This document shows, piece after piece, positions 8,772 through 17,237 of a stretch of DNA of 55,580 bases. A program made the translations under genes and the position numbers. How positions within the stretch are numbered: the stretch's first letter is position 1; each line of letters opens with the position of its first letter. This stretch comes from Synergistaceae bacterium. GTDB lineage: Bacteria > Synergistota > Synergistia > Synergistales > Aminobacteriaceae. The stretch covers positions 1-55,580 of the forward strand of contig JAHDKT010000094.1 in NCBI GenBank assembly GCA_018436725.1, given 5' to 3'. A model generated the notes under the pieces. It searched no databases. It was not told the DNA's origin and saw only the letters and a program-made list of their open reading frames with translations.

Positions 8772-8842
8772 ACCTCTGCCGGGCACTCTATAAGACGGCC
8801 CGGAGAAATCCCGGGTACTTCGAGTATCAGGGGGTATGTGGA

Positions 8843-9067
8843 ATGGCGCAGTTCGTTCCTTTGAAGTCGTCCGTGGTGCTCCGGCTGAACACCGGGGCCC
8901 ATCCGGAGACGGGCAAGCCCGTGCTTAAGACGGTGTCGATCCGCGGGGTCGATCCGGCGCTGGCGGCCGACAATCTGAAGACGGTGGGCGATTTGCTCTC
9001 GCCGCTCTTCGTCCACCCGGTGATCGCGGTGGAGAAGTCCGGAACGCATCTGCTCGAGTCCGCGTAA
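8843..9067 (+). CDS. DUF1659 family protein
   Basis: 74 residues beginning MAQFVPLKSSVVLRL. The family pattern is visible: a beta-rich N-terminal half with TGAHPETGKPVLKT, then DPALAADNLKTVGDLLSPL and HPVIAVEKSGTHLLE. DUF1659 proteins are small, of unknown function, and usually precede DUF2922 and YvrJ genes, as here. The start at 8843 has GGGGG eight bases upstream; the open frame extends further but without homology. Confidence 0.85.
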   Translation: MAQFVPLKSSVVLRLNTGAHPETGKPVLKTVSIRGVDPALAADNLKTVGDLLSPLFVHPVIAVEKSGTHLLESA

Positions 9068-9096
9068 GCGGCCGACGAACGAAAGGGTGATGCCGA

Positions 9097-9297
9097 ATGA
9101 AGACGCTTCGTATGAAGTTTGCGACCACGGAGGGGAAGACGTTCACCATCTCGCTGAACTACGCCCGCGACGACCTCGACGCGGCCGAGGTGGAGACGGC
9201 GATGGAGGCGATGCTCGACGAGGAGATGTTCGCCGAGGGGCCGGCCGGTCTTTCCGGGGCCGATCTTGTCGACCGCACCGTGACGCCGCTGTTCTAG
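9097..9297 (+). CDS. DUF2922 family protein
   Basis: 66 residues, MKTLRMKFATTEGKTFTISL at the start, then an acidic helical region and GADLVDRTVTPLF at the end. This matches DUF2922, a family of unknown function normally next to DUF1659. It lies 29 bases after the DUF1659 gene, with AAGGGTG upstream of the ATG, so the two are probably cotranscribed. Confidence 0.85.
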   Translation: MKTLRMKFATTEGKTFTISLNYARDDLDAAEVETAMEAMLDEEMFAEGPAGLSGADLVDRTVTPLF

Positions 9298-9309
9298 CGG
9301 CCGGTCGAC

Positions 9310-9334
9310 CGGGGGGGAGGTTCGCCTCCCCCCG
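9310..9334 (+). terminator. GC-rich hairpin between DUF2922 and YvrJ genes
   Basis: Arms of about ten bases (9310-9320 and 9325-9334) enclose a TTCG tetraloop and are followed only by TTT. It may be an attenuator or RNA-stabilising hairpin rather than a full terminator. Confidence 0.4.
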
Positions 9335-9364
9335 TTTCGAGCAGCTGAAGGAGGGAGAGCGCGT

Positions 9365-9562
9365 ATGGACGAGCTGGTAGCGACGATGATGCAGAGCGGC
9401 TTCTCCGTGGCCGTGGCGGCGTTTCTGCTGGTGCGGATGGAGCGGCGTCTCGAGGATCTGACGCTGGCCATCAGGGAGCTGCACGGCGCCATTCTGCGGG
9501 GGAACGCCGCGGGAGGGGCAGGAGGAGGCGACGGGCTTCCCGTCGTCGGCGCGGGGCGCTGA
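9365..9562 (+). CDS. YvrJ family small membrane-associated protein
   Basis: 65 residues. The N-terminal half is a single hydrophobic helix (SGFSVAVAAFLLVRMERRLE) and the C-terminal half a short amphipathic and Gly/Ala-rich tail. This is the YvrJ family pattern. Function is unknown, though such genes often travel with DUF1659 and DUF2922. AAGGAGG lies upstream of the ATG. Confidence 0.8.
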   Translation: MDELVATMMQSGFSVAVAAFLLVRMERRLEDLTLAIRELHGAILRGNAAGGAGGGDGLPVVGAGR

Positions 9563-9673
9563 AGCCTCCGTCCGAGGACGAAAAGAGGAGGGCGCGCCTC
9601 TACGGCGAGGCGCGGCGTCGGGAAAAGCACTCCGAGGAACATATATATACTTTTCTCAGCGAGGTAGAACAGA

Positions 9674-10029
9674 ATGACGACACAATCCAAGCGACTGAAC
9701 GATATGCGCATCTCCGAGCACTTCCGTCTGCGGGAGTTCGAATGCCCGTGCTGTCGTTGCGTGCAGATCGCGCCGGGACTGGTGCGCCGGCTGGAGGCGC
9801 TGCGGGAGCTGTGGGGGAAGCCGATCGTGATCACAAGCGGCTACCGCTGCGCGGAGCACAACGTCTGGGTGAAGGGGTCGCCGAAGAGCCTGCACATGCG
9901 GGGGCAGGCGGCGGACGTGGTCGTGCCCTTCGAGGAGCAGGAGACCGTGATGAAGATGGCGCGGAAGGCGGACTTCTCGTCGGCGATCCCGTACGGGAAG
10001 AGGAACTTCGTCCACCTGGCGGTGAACTG

Positions 10030-10030
<1 letters not shown>
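9674..10030 (+). CDS. M15-type D,D-carboxypeptidase-like protein
   Basis: 118 residues. The core contains ITSGYRCAEHN, SLHMRGQAADVVV (the SxHxxGxAxD zinc-site signature of peptidase family M15A/DUF882) and a final FVHLAV His. It is predicted to bind zinc and cleave peptidoglycan stem peptides. No signal peptide is visible, as is common for phage or bacteriocin-type members of this group. A CxC-type pair (ECPCCRC) near residue 25 is also typical of the group. Its stop overlaps the next start (ATGA-like junction at 10030). Confidence 0.88.
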
Positions 10031-10587
<557 letters not shown>

Positions 10588-10589
10588 AC

Positions 10590-10626
10590 GAGGGCCGGTC
10601 CGCAAAACGCTCGCGGACCGGCCCTC
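10590..10626. terminator. Bidirectional terminator hairpin between convergent genes
   Basis: Fourteen-base perfect arms (10590-10603 and 10613-10626) with a nine-base loop lie between the sigma-factor stop and the RND pump stop. There is no long T-tract on either side. Confidence 0.65.
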
Positions 10627-10644
10627 CGCCCCATCGGGGCGCCG

Positions 10645-13600
10645 CTAGGCCTTCAACACCTCGCCGTAGAGCACGGGAACGACCACGAGGATGAGCACCG
10701 TGGCGAAGGTGAGGCCGAACATGATGGTGACGGCCATCGCCGAGAAGAGGACGTCGAAGTAGAGCGGAACCATCCCCAGCACGGTGGTAAGCGCGGCCAT
10801 CATGACGGGTCGGGCGCGGCCGACGCCGGAGTCGACGATGGCGTCGAGCGGGGCCTTCCCTTCCCGCATCTCCAGGTCGATCTGGTCGATGAGGACGATG
10901 GCGTTTTTGATGAGCATGCCGGTGAGGCTCAGGAAGCCCAGCAGGGCCATGAAGTCGAACGGCTTGTCCATCGCGAGCAGCCCCACCGAGAGCCCCATGA
11001 CGGAGAGAGGCAGGCAGAGCAGGATGATGAGCGGCTGGCGGAAGCCGTTGAAGAGCATGACGAGGATGACCACGATGCCGAGGAAACCGAGAGGGATCAT
11101 CCCCATCAGGCCGCCCTGCGCCTTCTGCGAGTTCTCGTACTCTCCGCCCCACTCCATCTCCGTCCCCTGCGGCAGCTCGATGGCCTCGATGCGCGGGCGC
11201 AGGCGCGCGAAGAGCGCCCCCGGCTTCTCGGAGCCGCTGTCGCACTCCACTGTAAGCGCCTTCATCCGGTTGATCCGGTAGACGTACGGGTCCTCGGCCA
11301 CCGTGTCGATGCGCGAGACGAACTGCGACAGCGGAATATACCGTCGGTTGAGGCCGCTCCATACCTGCGTCTCTTCGAGCGATTCCACGCTCCCCCGCTC
11401 GGACTGCGGGAGGCGCGCCACGATGGGCAGCAACTTCTCCCCCTCGCGGTAGAGCCCCGCGTTCACGCCCGTGAAGGCCATCTTCACCGCGTTCGCCACT
11501 TCGCGCCGGGTCAGGCCGAGGAGCTGGACGGAGTCGTTCAGCTCGGGACGGATGACCTTCGTGCGCTCGCCCCAGTTGTTGCGAATGTTCACCGCGTCCG
11601 GATCGGAGGCGAAGACGCCAGCCGCCCGCTCGGCCAGCCGCCGAAGCGCGAGCGGGTCCTTCCCCAGGAAGCGCGCCTGCACCTTCGCTCCGCCCCCCGT
11701 CCCTTTGGAAAACGAGCGGATACGCGGGTCGAGGTGCGGTTGCTCGGCCTTGACGAAGTCGGCGAGTTTGCTTTTCAGGGTTTCCGCAGCCTCGGTATCC
11801 TTCGCGGCGACGATCAGGTGGCCGTAGTTCGAGGCGGGGTCGCCGGGCGTATAGTTCAGGAGGAAGCGGAGCGCGCCCTCTCCCGCGTACGCGGCGACGG
11901 ACTCCGTCTCCGGCAGGGAGAGCAGGTAGCGTTCCATCTTCCGCACCTCCGCGAGCGTGGCCTGGACGCTGCTTCCGCGCGGCGTCCAGAAGTCCGCGGT
12001 GAACATGGGAGACGTGGAGGCCGGGAAGAATGCTTTGTCGACGAAGCCGAAGGCGGCGAAGGAAACGACCATCAGCCCCGCGACCAGCAAAAGGACGAAT
12101 TTGCGCCGAGCCAGGCAGAAAGAGAGGAAGGCGCGATAGGCGCGATAGAAGCGAGTGTCGTAAGGGTCGATCTCCGAGCCCGCGGCGTTCCCCTTGAGAA
12201 CGGCGATGCCGGCGAGCGGCGTGACGGTGACGGCGAGCACCCAGCTCAGCAGCAGCGAGATGCTTACAACCTGGAAGAGGCTCATGCAGAACTCGCCCGT
12301 GCTGTCCGGCGAGAGACCGATGGGAGCGAAGGCGATGGCGGCGATGATCGTCGCGCCCAGGAGCGGTATCTGCGTCTGTCGCACCACCTCGACGGCGGCG
12401 GCCTTGCCCTCCTTCCCTTCCTGCATCCGGACGAGGATGCCGTCCGCCACGACGATGGCGTTGTCCACCAGCATGCCCAGCGCGATGATGAGCGCGCCCA
12501 GCGAGATGCTGTGGAGGTCGATGGCCATGATCTTCATCACGATGAAGGTGGCGAGGATGGTGAGCAGCAGAATGAAGCCGATCAGGAACCCGCTGCGGAA
12601 GCCCATGAAGATCAACAGGATACCGATGACGATGGCGAGGGCTTCCAGCAGGTTGACGACGAAGTTGCGGATGGAGTCGGCGACGGTGTCCGGCTGGTAG
12701 TAGATCAGACCCAGCTCCATGCCGACGGGCGTTCCGGGGAGCAGCTCCTGAATCCGCTTGCTTACGGCCTCGCCGATGCGGATGACGTTGCCCCCGTCGA
12801 CGTTGGAGATGCCCAGCCCGAGCGCGGGCTTGCCGTTGTAGCGCATGGCCGACGACGGCGGGTCGGCGTACCCCCGCGTCACCGTCGCTAGGTCGCCGAG
12901 GCGGATGGAACGGCCGTCGCCTCCCCGGAGCAGCAGGTTCGAGAGGGCGTCGACCGAGGAGAAGTAACCCGACGGGGCGATACGGATGTACTCCGGTCCC
13001 ACCTCGACGGAGCCCGCGCCCGCGACGACGTTCTGCGCCCGGAGAATGTCGAAGATCTCCTGCGTGCCGATGCCGAGCTGCGCCATGCGGGAGCGGTCGA
13101 TCTCCACGTAGATGGTCTCGCTTTGGACGCCGGAGATCTCCACGTTGGCTACCCCCTCGACCAGGAGCAGTTCGCGCCGGAGGAAGTCCGCGTGGTCTTC
13201 GAGTTCGCGGAAGGTGTAGCCGTCGCCGGTGAGCGCGAAGTAGACGCCGAAAACGTCTCCGTAGTCGTCGTTCACGCGGGAGGGCCCCGCGCCGGGAGGG
13301 AGGGAGGACTGCGCGTCCGTCACCTTGCGGCGCAGCTCGTCCCATATCTGCGGCAGATCGCGCGCGGTGAAGGTGTCCTTGATATCCACGTAGACTATCG
13401 AGAGCCCCTCCTTCGAGAGGGAGCGCACCTTGTCCGTCTGCCCGAGTTTCTGCGCGGCGGACTCGACGAGCGCGGTGACCTCGTTCTCCACCTCCAGAGG
13501 CGACGCGCCTGGGTAGGGCGTGGCGATCACGGCCGTCTTGATGGTGAAGGCCGGGTCCTCCAGCTTGCCGAGGCCGTTGTAGGCCCACATGCCCCCGACG

Positions 13601-13665
13601 GCGATCAGGAGGGTAAGGAACCACGCGACCGTGCTCTTGCGTATCGAATATTCGGCGAGGTTCAT
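10645..13665 (-). CDS. RND-family efflux transporter permease
   Basis: 1006-residue inner-membrane proton-driven pump. It has the duplicated RND architecture: N-terminal helix, large periplasmic porter domain, central helix block and repeat. The motif LGMLVDNAIVVADGI in the TM4 region keeps one acidic relay residue but has Asn where AcrB has the second Asp. LTGMLIKNAIVLIDQI is the matching TM10 region with its Lys. GDLATVTRGYADPPSSAMRYNG is typical of the porter domain. The adaptor gene is 14 bases upstream; no TolC-type outer-membrane gene is in the window. Substrate cannot be inferred. Confidence 0.95.
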   Translation of the reverse strand: MNLAEYSIRKSTVAWFLTLLIAVGGMWAYNGLGKLEDPAFTIKTAVIATPYPGASPLEVENEVTALVESAAQKLGQTDKVRSLSKEGLSIVYVDIKDTFTARDLPQIWDELRRKVTDAQSSLPPGAGPSRVNDDYGDVFGVYFALTGDGYTFRELEDHADFLRRELLLVEGVANVEISGVQSETIYVEIDRSRMAQLGIGTQEIFDILRAQNVVAGAGSVEVGPEYIRIAPSGYFSSVDALSNLLLRGGDGRSIRLGDLATVTRGYADPPSSAMRYNGKPALGLGISNVDGGNVIRIGEAVSKRIQELLPGTPVGMELGLIYYQPDTVADSIRNFVVNLLEALAIVIGILLIFMGFRSGFLIGFILLLTILATFIVMKIMAIDLHSISLGALIIALGMLVDNAIVVADGILVRMQEGKEGKAAAVEVVRQTQIPLLGATIIAAIAFAPIGLSPDSTGEFCMSLFQVVSISLLLSWVLAVTVTPLAGIAVLKGNAAGSEIDPYDTRFYRAYRAFLSFCLARRKFVLLLVAGLMVVSFAAFGFVDKAFFPASTSPMFTADFWTPRGSSVQATLAEVRKMERYLLSLPETESVAAYAGEGALRFLLNYTPGDPASNYGHLIVAAKDTEAAETLKSKLADFVKAEQPHLDPRIRSFSKGTGGGAKVQARFLGKDPLALRRLAERAAGVFASDPDAVNIRNNWGERTKVIRPELNDSVQLLGLTRREVANAVKMAFTGVNAGLYREGEKLLPIVARLPQSERGSVESLEETQVWSGLNRRYIPLSQFVSRIDTVAEDPYVYRINRMKALTVECDSGSEKPGALFARLRPRIEAIELPQGTEMEWGGEYENSQKAQGGLMGMIPLGFLGIVVILVMLFNGFRQPLIILLCLPLSVMGLSVGLLAMDKPFDFMALLGFLSLTGMLIKNAIVLIDQIDLEMREGKAPLDAIVDSGVGRARPVMMAALTTVLGMVPLYFDVLFSAMAVTIMFGLTFATVLILVVVPVLYGEVLKA

Positions 13666-13679
13666 GGCCGCGCCCCCGC

Positions 13680-14975
13680 TCAGTTCCCCGGCGCGGTGTA
13701 CAGCGTCACCGGGTCGCCGTCGAACAGCATGGAGACGCCCGCCGTGACGATGCGCTCGCCGGGGGCCACCCCCTTCACGAGCGCAAGATCGCCCCTATAC
13801 CCCGCGACCTCGATCGGAATCCTTTTGACGCGGAGCGCATCCGTTCCCTCGACGCGCCAGACGAAGTGCCTCGTCGCCTCGCCCGCGAGGACCGCGGAAG
13901 CGGGAATCTCGGCTTCGGCCCCGTCCTCGCCGGCGGGGCGCGGGATGACGACGTCCACCGTCATCCCGGGGAGGACTGTCAGATCCTCGGGCGTCGGCAG
14001 CGCGAAGGTGACAGGGTAGGTCTGCGTCTGCGGGTCCGCCTGCGCGGAGGCTTCCTTGTAGGTCAGCGGGAAGCGCTTGTCGGGCAGCGAGGCGAAGCGC
14101 GCCTCGACTCCCTCGATCGCGTCCCTGCGCGCGTGCAGGACGAGCGTCTCCGGCACGGAGATGGAGACTTCGAGCGTGCCGATATCCTGGAGGCTGACGA
14201 TGGATTGGTCGCGCTGGACGCTCTGATTGTTGTCCACGTAGCGGTCGATGATCACGCCGCCGAAGGGGGCCAAAAGCTCGGTGTCGGCGCGGGCGTTCTC
14301 CGCCGTGCGCACCTTCGCCTCGATTCCCTGGATTGTGAACTCCATGGCGGAGATGTCTTCGGGGCGCGCGCCGGTCCGGCCCGCCGAAAGCTCCTGCGAG
14401 GCCGACTGGTACACCGCGCGGGCCACTTCGTAGGCGGTACGGGTTTTGTCGTACTCCGACTTGGAAAAGCCGCCCGCCTTGTACAGCTTTTCCACTCGTT
14501 CGAGAGTGGTCATCGCGTCGTTCATCTGGGCGCGGGCGGAGTTCACCTTCGCGGTGAGCATGGCGATCTCCTCCTTGCGCGCTCCGGCCTTCATCGCATC
14601 GAGGCGGGCCTTGGCGTTGCCCAGTTCGCTCTTCGCGTTGGCCAGTTGCACCTCGAAGTCGCGGGGGTCGAGGCGGGCCAGAAGGGTACCCGGTTCCACG
14701 TACTCCCCCTTCACCGCGGGCAGCTCCACGATCTTGCCGGAGACGCGGAAGGCAAGGTTCACCTTCTGCGACGCCAGAACCTTGCCGGGGAAGATCCGCT
14801 CCCCCCCGCCCCCGGCGGCGGGAACCACCATCGTCTTCACCGGACGAGCGACGCGGGCGACCTCGGTCCGCTCCTGCTTCGCGGGCACCGCGCCCCAGAT
14901 GAAGTACCCCACGCCGACCAGCGCCGCGACCGCGAATGCGGCGAGAGTGCGCGTTTTTGTCAACTTGCTCGTCAT
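13680..14975 (-). CDS. Efflux RND transporter periplasmic adaptor (HlyD/AcrA-like)
   Basis: About 431 residues. An N-terminal signal-anchor helix near residues 10-30 is followed by the barrel-sandwich hybrid half (VNLAFRVSGKIVELPAVKGEYVEPG starts here), a long alpha-helical hairpin around residues 110-215 with ARAQMNDAMTTLERVEKLY, the second lipoyl half LLAPFGGVIIDRYVD, and a C-terminal beta-barrel. It links the permease to an outer-membrane channel. The longest frame starts with GTG at 14987; ATG at 14975 is preferred, with AAAGGG upstream. It is followed directly by the permease gene. Confidence 0.93.
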   Translation of the reverse strand: MTSKLTKTRTLAAFAVAALVGVGYFIWGAVPAKQERTEVARVARPVKTMVVPAAGGGGERIFPGKVLASQKVNLAFRVSGKIVELPAVKGEYVEPGTLLARLDPRDFEVQLANAKSELGNAKARLDAMKAGARKEEIAMLTAKVNSARAQMNDAMTTLERVEKLYKAGGFSKSEYDKTRTAYEVARAVYQSASQELSAGRTGARPEDISAMEFTIQGIEAKVRTAENARADTELLAPFGGVIIDRYVDNNQSVQRDQSIVSLQDIGTLEVSISVPETLVLHARRDAIEGVEARFASLPDKRFPLTYKEASAQADPQTQTYPVTFALPTPEDLTVLPGMTVDVVIPRPAGEDGAEAEIPASAVLAGEATRHFVWRVEGTDALRVKRIPIEVAGYRGDLALVKGVAPGERIVTAGVSMLFDGDPVTLYTAPGN

Positions 14976-15033
14976 CTCCCGTACCACCCTTTCACACTCG
15001 GAATATTGCTACGAAAAAAGCCCTCCGTCCGCT

Positions 15034-15039
15034 ATTATA
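15034..15039 (-). promoter_or_regulatory. -10 element for the RND operon
   Basis: Minus-strand TATAAT about 60 bases upstream of the adaptor start and just downstream of the terminator at 15079-15112. The -35 candidate (GTGCAA, 17-base spacing) is weak. Confidence 0.45.
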
Positions 15040-15078
15040 CGGTAAAGGAGAGCATGTTGCACATTCGTCAGGCGCGAA

Positions 15079-15215
15079 AAAAAAGCGGGGCCGGCGCTTG
15101 GGAACCGGCCCCGATGCTCGGGGAATGAATGTCCTATCCTGGGTTCGGACTGAATTTTTATGTACCGGAAGCGAAGGAGTTTCGAGCAGATCGAACAATG
15201 CCCCTTCAATTTCTT
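15079..15215 (-). ncRNA. Candidate small structured RNA with own promoter and terminator
   Basis: In the 367-base gap between the adaptor gene and the secreted-protein gene, the minus strand carries TTTACG (15245-15250), a 17-base spacer and TAGAAT (15222-15227). About 130 bases later comes a perfect eight-base GC hairpin (15087-15094 with 15105-15112) followed by eight Ts. The predicted transcript also contains CCCCGA-GCA-TCGGGG, a UUCGA/UCGAA hairpin and a GUCC/GGAC hairpin. No conserved ORF fits, since frames run through the terminator. It does not match SRP RNA (no GGAAG core), and I cannot name a family. An additional TATAAT at about 15322-15327 could start a longer form. Confidence 0.45.
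15087..15112 (-). terminator. Rho-independent terminator
   Basis: Eight-base GC stem with a ten-base loop followed on the minus strand by eight Ts (plus-strand As at 15077-15084). It ends either the candidate small RNA or read-through from the upstream secreted-protein gene. Confidence 0.8.
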
Positions 15216-15342
15216 TTGCTTATTCTACCACTCCCCGGTCGTTTCGTAAACTCGGTAAAACTACCGTACATGCGCATCCGCTCTTTGCGCAGTGTTTACG
15301 GAGGCGAAGACGGATGTATTTATTATACACGATCCCTTTTCA

Positions 15343-16491
15343 TTACTCCAGGATCTCCACGCTGCAAAGCATCTCTTTCACCCACTGCGAGGCGCCCGCG
15401 TACTTCGCCGAAGGCATCCGGACCGCCACCACCGCGCCGCTGTCCTTCCACGTGACGATCAGGACGGCGAAGGAACCCGTCCCCTTCACCCTCTCGGAGT
15501 AGAGCACCGTGGTCGCGGCGCGGTCGCCGCACTCCAGCGTGCTGGTTCCGTGCTTGCGCATTCCCTCCGTCTCCTCGGCGATCTTCGCCGCGGCGGCATC
15601 GGGACTCTCGTAGAGCGCGACGATGATCTGCGATTCGTCCGGGCCTTCGAGCGTGACCATCTCGTCGTTCCGTTCCTTCTCTTCCGCTCCCTCGGGGATC
15701 GTGATCAAGAGGATTTCATTTTCGGACTGAAGGAAGCCCTCTTCATCTTCGAACGCGGGCAGCTCGTCGTCCGGCTTGAACTCGGGGAGCTTTCCGGGCT
15801 CCGGCGTCGGATCGGGCTTGACCGGTTCCGGAGTGGGTTCGGGCGTCGGTTCCGGTTCAGGGGTTGGTTCGGGTTTCACCGGCTCGGGCGTCGGTTCAGG
15901 CTTTACGGGTTCGGGAGTGGGTTCGACCGGTTTCGGGGTGGGTTCGGGCTTGGGCGAATCGGAGAACTGGAGCACCGTTTCGGCGAAGCTGCGGAACTTC
16001 GGCTGCAGACGCTTGAACCAGGTTTCCGTGGTGTCGAAGAGGAAGACGTGTCCCGTCTCGCCCTCGACGAAGACGTACACCTCGGCCTTCAGCGTATCCC
16101 GCTGGTTGGAGAAGTGGAAGCGATGAAGAAGAGCGTCCCTGTCGTGCATCCGGATCGGCTCGTCTTCAAGCGGATCGTACTCGGCGAAGCTGGGCATGCT
16201 GTTCTTTTTCAAAGCCTCAAGGTACTCCTCCGGCGTGTACGCTCTCGGGAGCATCTCCTCGAAGATCAGCAGCTCGGCGAGGACGGTCCCCTTCTCCTGA
16301 TACACGAAGTACCGGTCGATGCTCTCGTGATGCGGCGTACGCTCGCTCCACCCCGTCGGCAGCGTGCCGACGACCACCTCGGCCCGCGCCGCGCCGGCGA
16401 ACGGCGGAAGCAGCAGCAGCGAAAGAAACGCGGACAGAACAACGCGGAAGCAGAAAGAACGTGGAGCCGTGGCGCTTAAAAACCTCTTCAT
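15343..16491 (-). CDS. Secreted protein with Pro/Glu/Thr repeat linker, unknown function
   Basis: 382 residues. The N-terminus MKRFLSATAPRSFCFRV continues into a hydrophobic stretch and AGAARA, a normal signal peptide. The first domain (about 35-185) is a mixed alpha/beta region without a recognised family. Residues near 185-245 are a linker of PEPTPEPVKPEPT-type repeats, and the last 130 residues form a second small domain with two Cys. The start at 16491 was chosen because the signal peptide begins there with AGGGAGG upstream; the open frame extends 46 codons further. It is probably periplasmic or envelope-attached. Confidence 0.75.
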   Translation of the reverse strand: MKRFLSATAPRSFCFRVVLSAFLSLLLLPPFAGAARAEVVVGTLPTGWSERTPHHESIDRYFVYQEKGTVLAELLIFEEMLPRAYTPEEYLEALKKNSMPSFAEYDPLEDEPIRMHDRDALLHRFHFSNQRDTLKAEVYVFVEGETGHVFLFDTTETWFKRLQPKFRSFAETVLQFSDSPKPEPTPKPVEPTPEPVKPEPTPEPVKPEPTPEPEPTPEPTPEPVKPDPTPEPGKLPEFKPDDELPAFEDEEGFLQSENEILLITIPEGAEEKERNDEMVTLEGPDESQIIVALYESPDAAAAKIAEETEGMRKHGTSTLECGDRAATTVLYSERVKGTGSFAVLIVTWKDSGAVVAVRMPSAKYAGASQWVKEMLCSVEILE

Positions 16492-16591
16492 TTCCACAAC
16501 CTCCCTTGCAGAATTATCAGCCCCGGATTCCGGATCGCCGAACCTCGGGGTTCGCCCGGCCCGGAGCACGCATACCAAGGCCGTTTTGAAA

Positions 16592-16599
16592 ATTGTAGC
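16592..16599 (-). promoter_or_regulatory. Extended -10 for the secreted-protein gene
   Basis: Minus-strand TGCTACAAT-type element about 100 bases upstream of the start at 16491; no clear -35. Confidence 0.35.
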
Positions 16600-16628
16600 A
16601 CTCTTTTCTGCATCGCGGAAGGGGCGCA

Positions 16629-16637
16629 TGGTATAAT
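16629..16637 (+). promoter_or_regulatory. Extended -10 for the CheY-like gene
   Basis: TGGTATAAT about 60 bases upstream of the coding start; no clear -35. Confidence 0.5.
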
Positions 16638-16695
16638 TTCATGGGCTGCCCGCTTCGAAAGCGCGCGCTCTAAACTCTTCTGGGAGGCGTTGCAC

Positions 16696-17061
16696 GTGAC
16701 TCCACTCGAATGTACGGTTCTCCTCTGCGACGATTCTCCGCTCATACGGAGAATGTTGCGCGACATACTGACCGAAGGAGGTGTGACGCGGATCGTGGAG
16801 GCGTGCGACGGCTGCGAAGCCGTGGAGCGCTACGCGGAACACCGCCCCGACGTCGTCTTCATGGACATCGTCATGCCGGGGATGACCGGCATAGAGGCGT
16901 TGTGCGAAATCAGGGAAAAGGACCCTAGCGCCCGCGTCGTCATTCTCTCCTCTACAGGGACGAAATCGAACCTGAAAAAAGCCATCGACGCGGGCGCGTG
17001 CGACTTCCTCCAAAAACCGGTGGAGAAGGAACGCGTGCTGGAGGTGCTGCGTCGGGTGTGA
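16696..17061 (+). CDS. Stand-alone CheY-like response regulator
   Basis: 121-residue receiver domain with no output domain. The acidic pair is in LLCDDSP, the phospho-acceptor Asp in VVFMDIVMPGMTG, the switch Ser/Thr in VILSSTG and the conserved Lys in LQKPVEKE. It likely acts through protein contact, for example in chemotaxis or another phosphorelay; no histidine kinase is in the window. The GTG at 16696 has GGGAGG at normal spacing, while the slightly longer TTG at 16690 is too close to it. Confidence 0.93.
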   Translation: MTPLECTVLLCDDSPLIRRMLRDILTEGGVTRIVEACDGCEAVERYAEHRPDVVFMDIVMPGMTGIEALCEIREKDPSARVVILSSTGTKSNLKKAIDAGACDFLQKPVEKERVLEVLRRV

Positions 17062-17105
17062 AGTCGGCGGAAGCATTTAAAAACATACAATGCGACACAA
17101 AGTAC

Positions 17106-17146
17106 GAGCCGCTATGGGGAAAACCCCGATGCGGCTCTTTTTGTTT
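17106..17146 (+). terminator. Rho-independent terminator after the CheY-like gene
   Basis: Hairpin arms near 17106-17119 and 17123-17136 (GAGCCGC paired with GCGGCTC, then GGGG with CCCC) followed by TTTTTGTTT. Confidence 0.85.
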
Positions 17147-17165
17147 CCGCCTTTGCGTATTCGAT

Positions 17166-17196
17166 TAAAAAAGGGCGGGGATTTCTCCCCGCCCTT
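17166..17196 (-). terminator. Rho-independent terminator after the Synergist-CTERM gene
   Basis: Ten-base perfect arms 17171-17180 and 17187-17196; on the minus strand they are followed by a run of Ts. Confidence 0.85.
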
Positions 17197-17237
17197 CCGT
17201 GCTGTCTTATTGCTCAAGCTTCCGTTTCTTCAGGCTC

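Noticed and set aside
14992..15209. Two overlapping 66-68 codon minus frames in the small-RNA region
   Set aside because: Both run through the rho-independent terminator at 15087-15112, lack good starts and encode unlike, low-complexity peptides.
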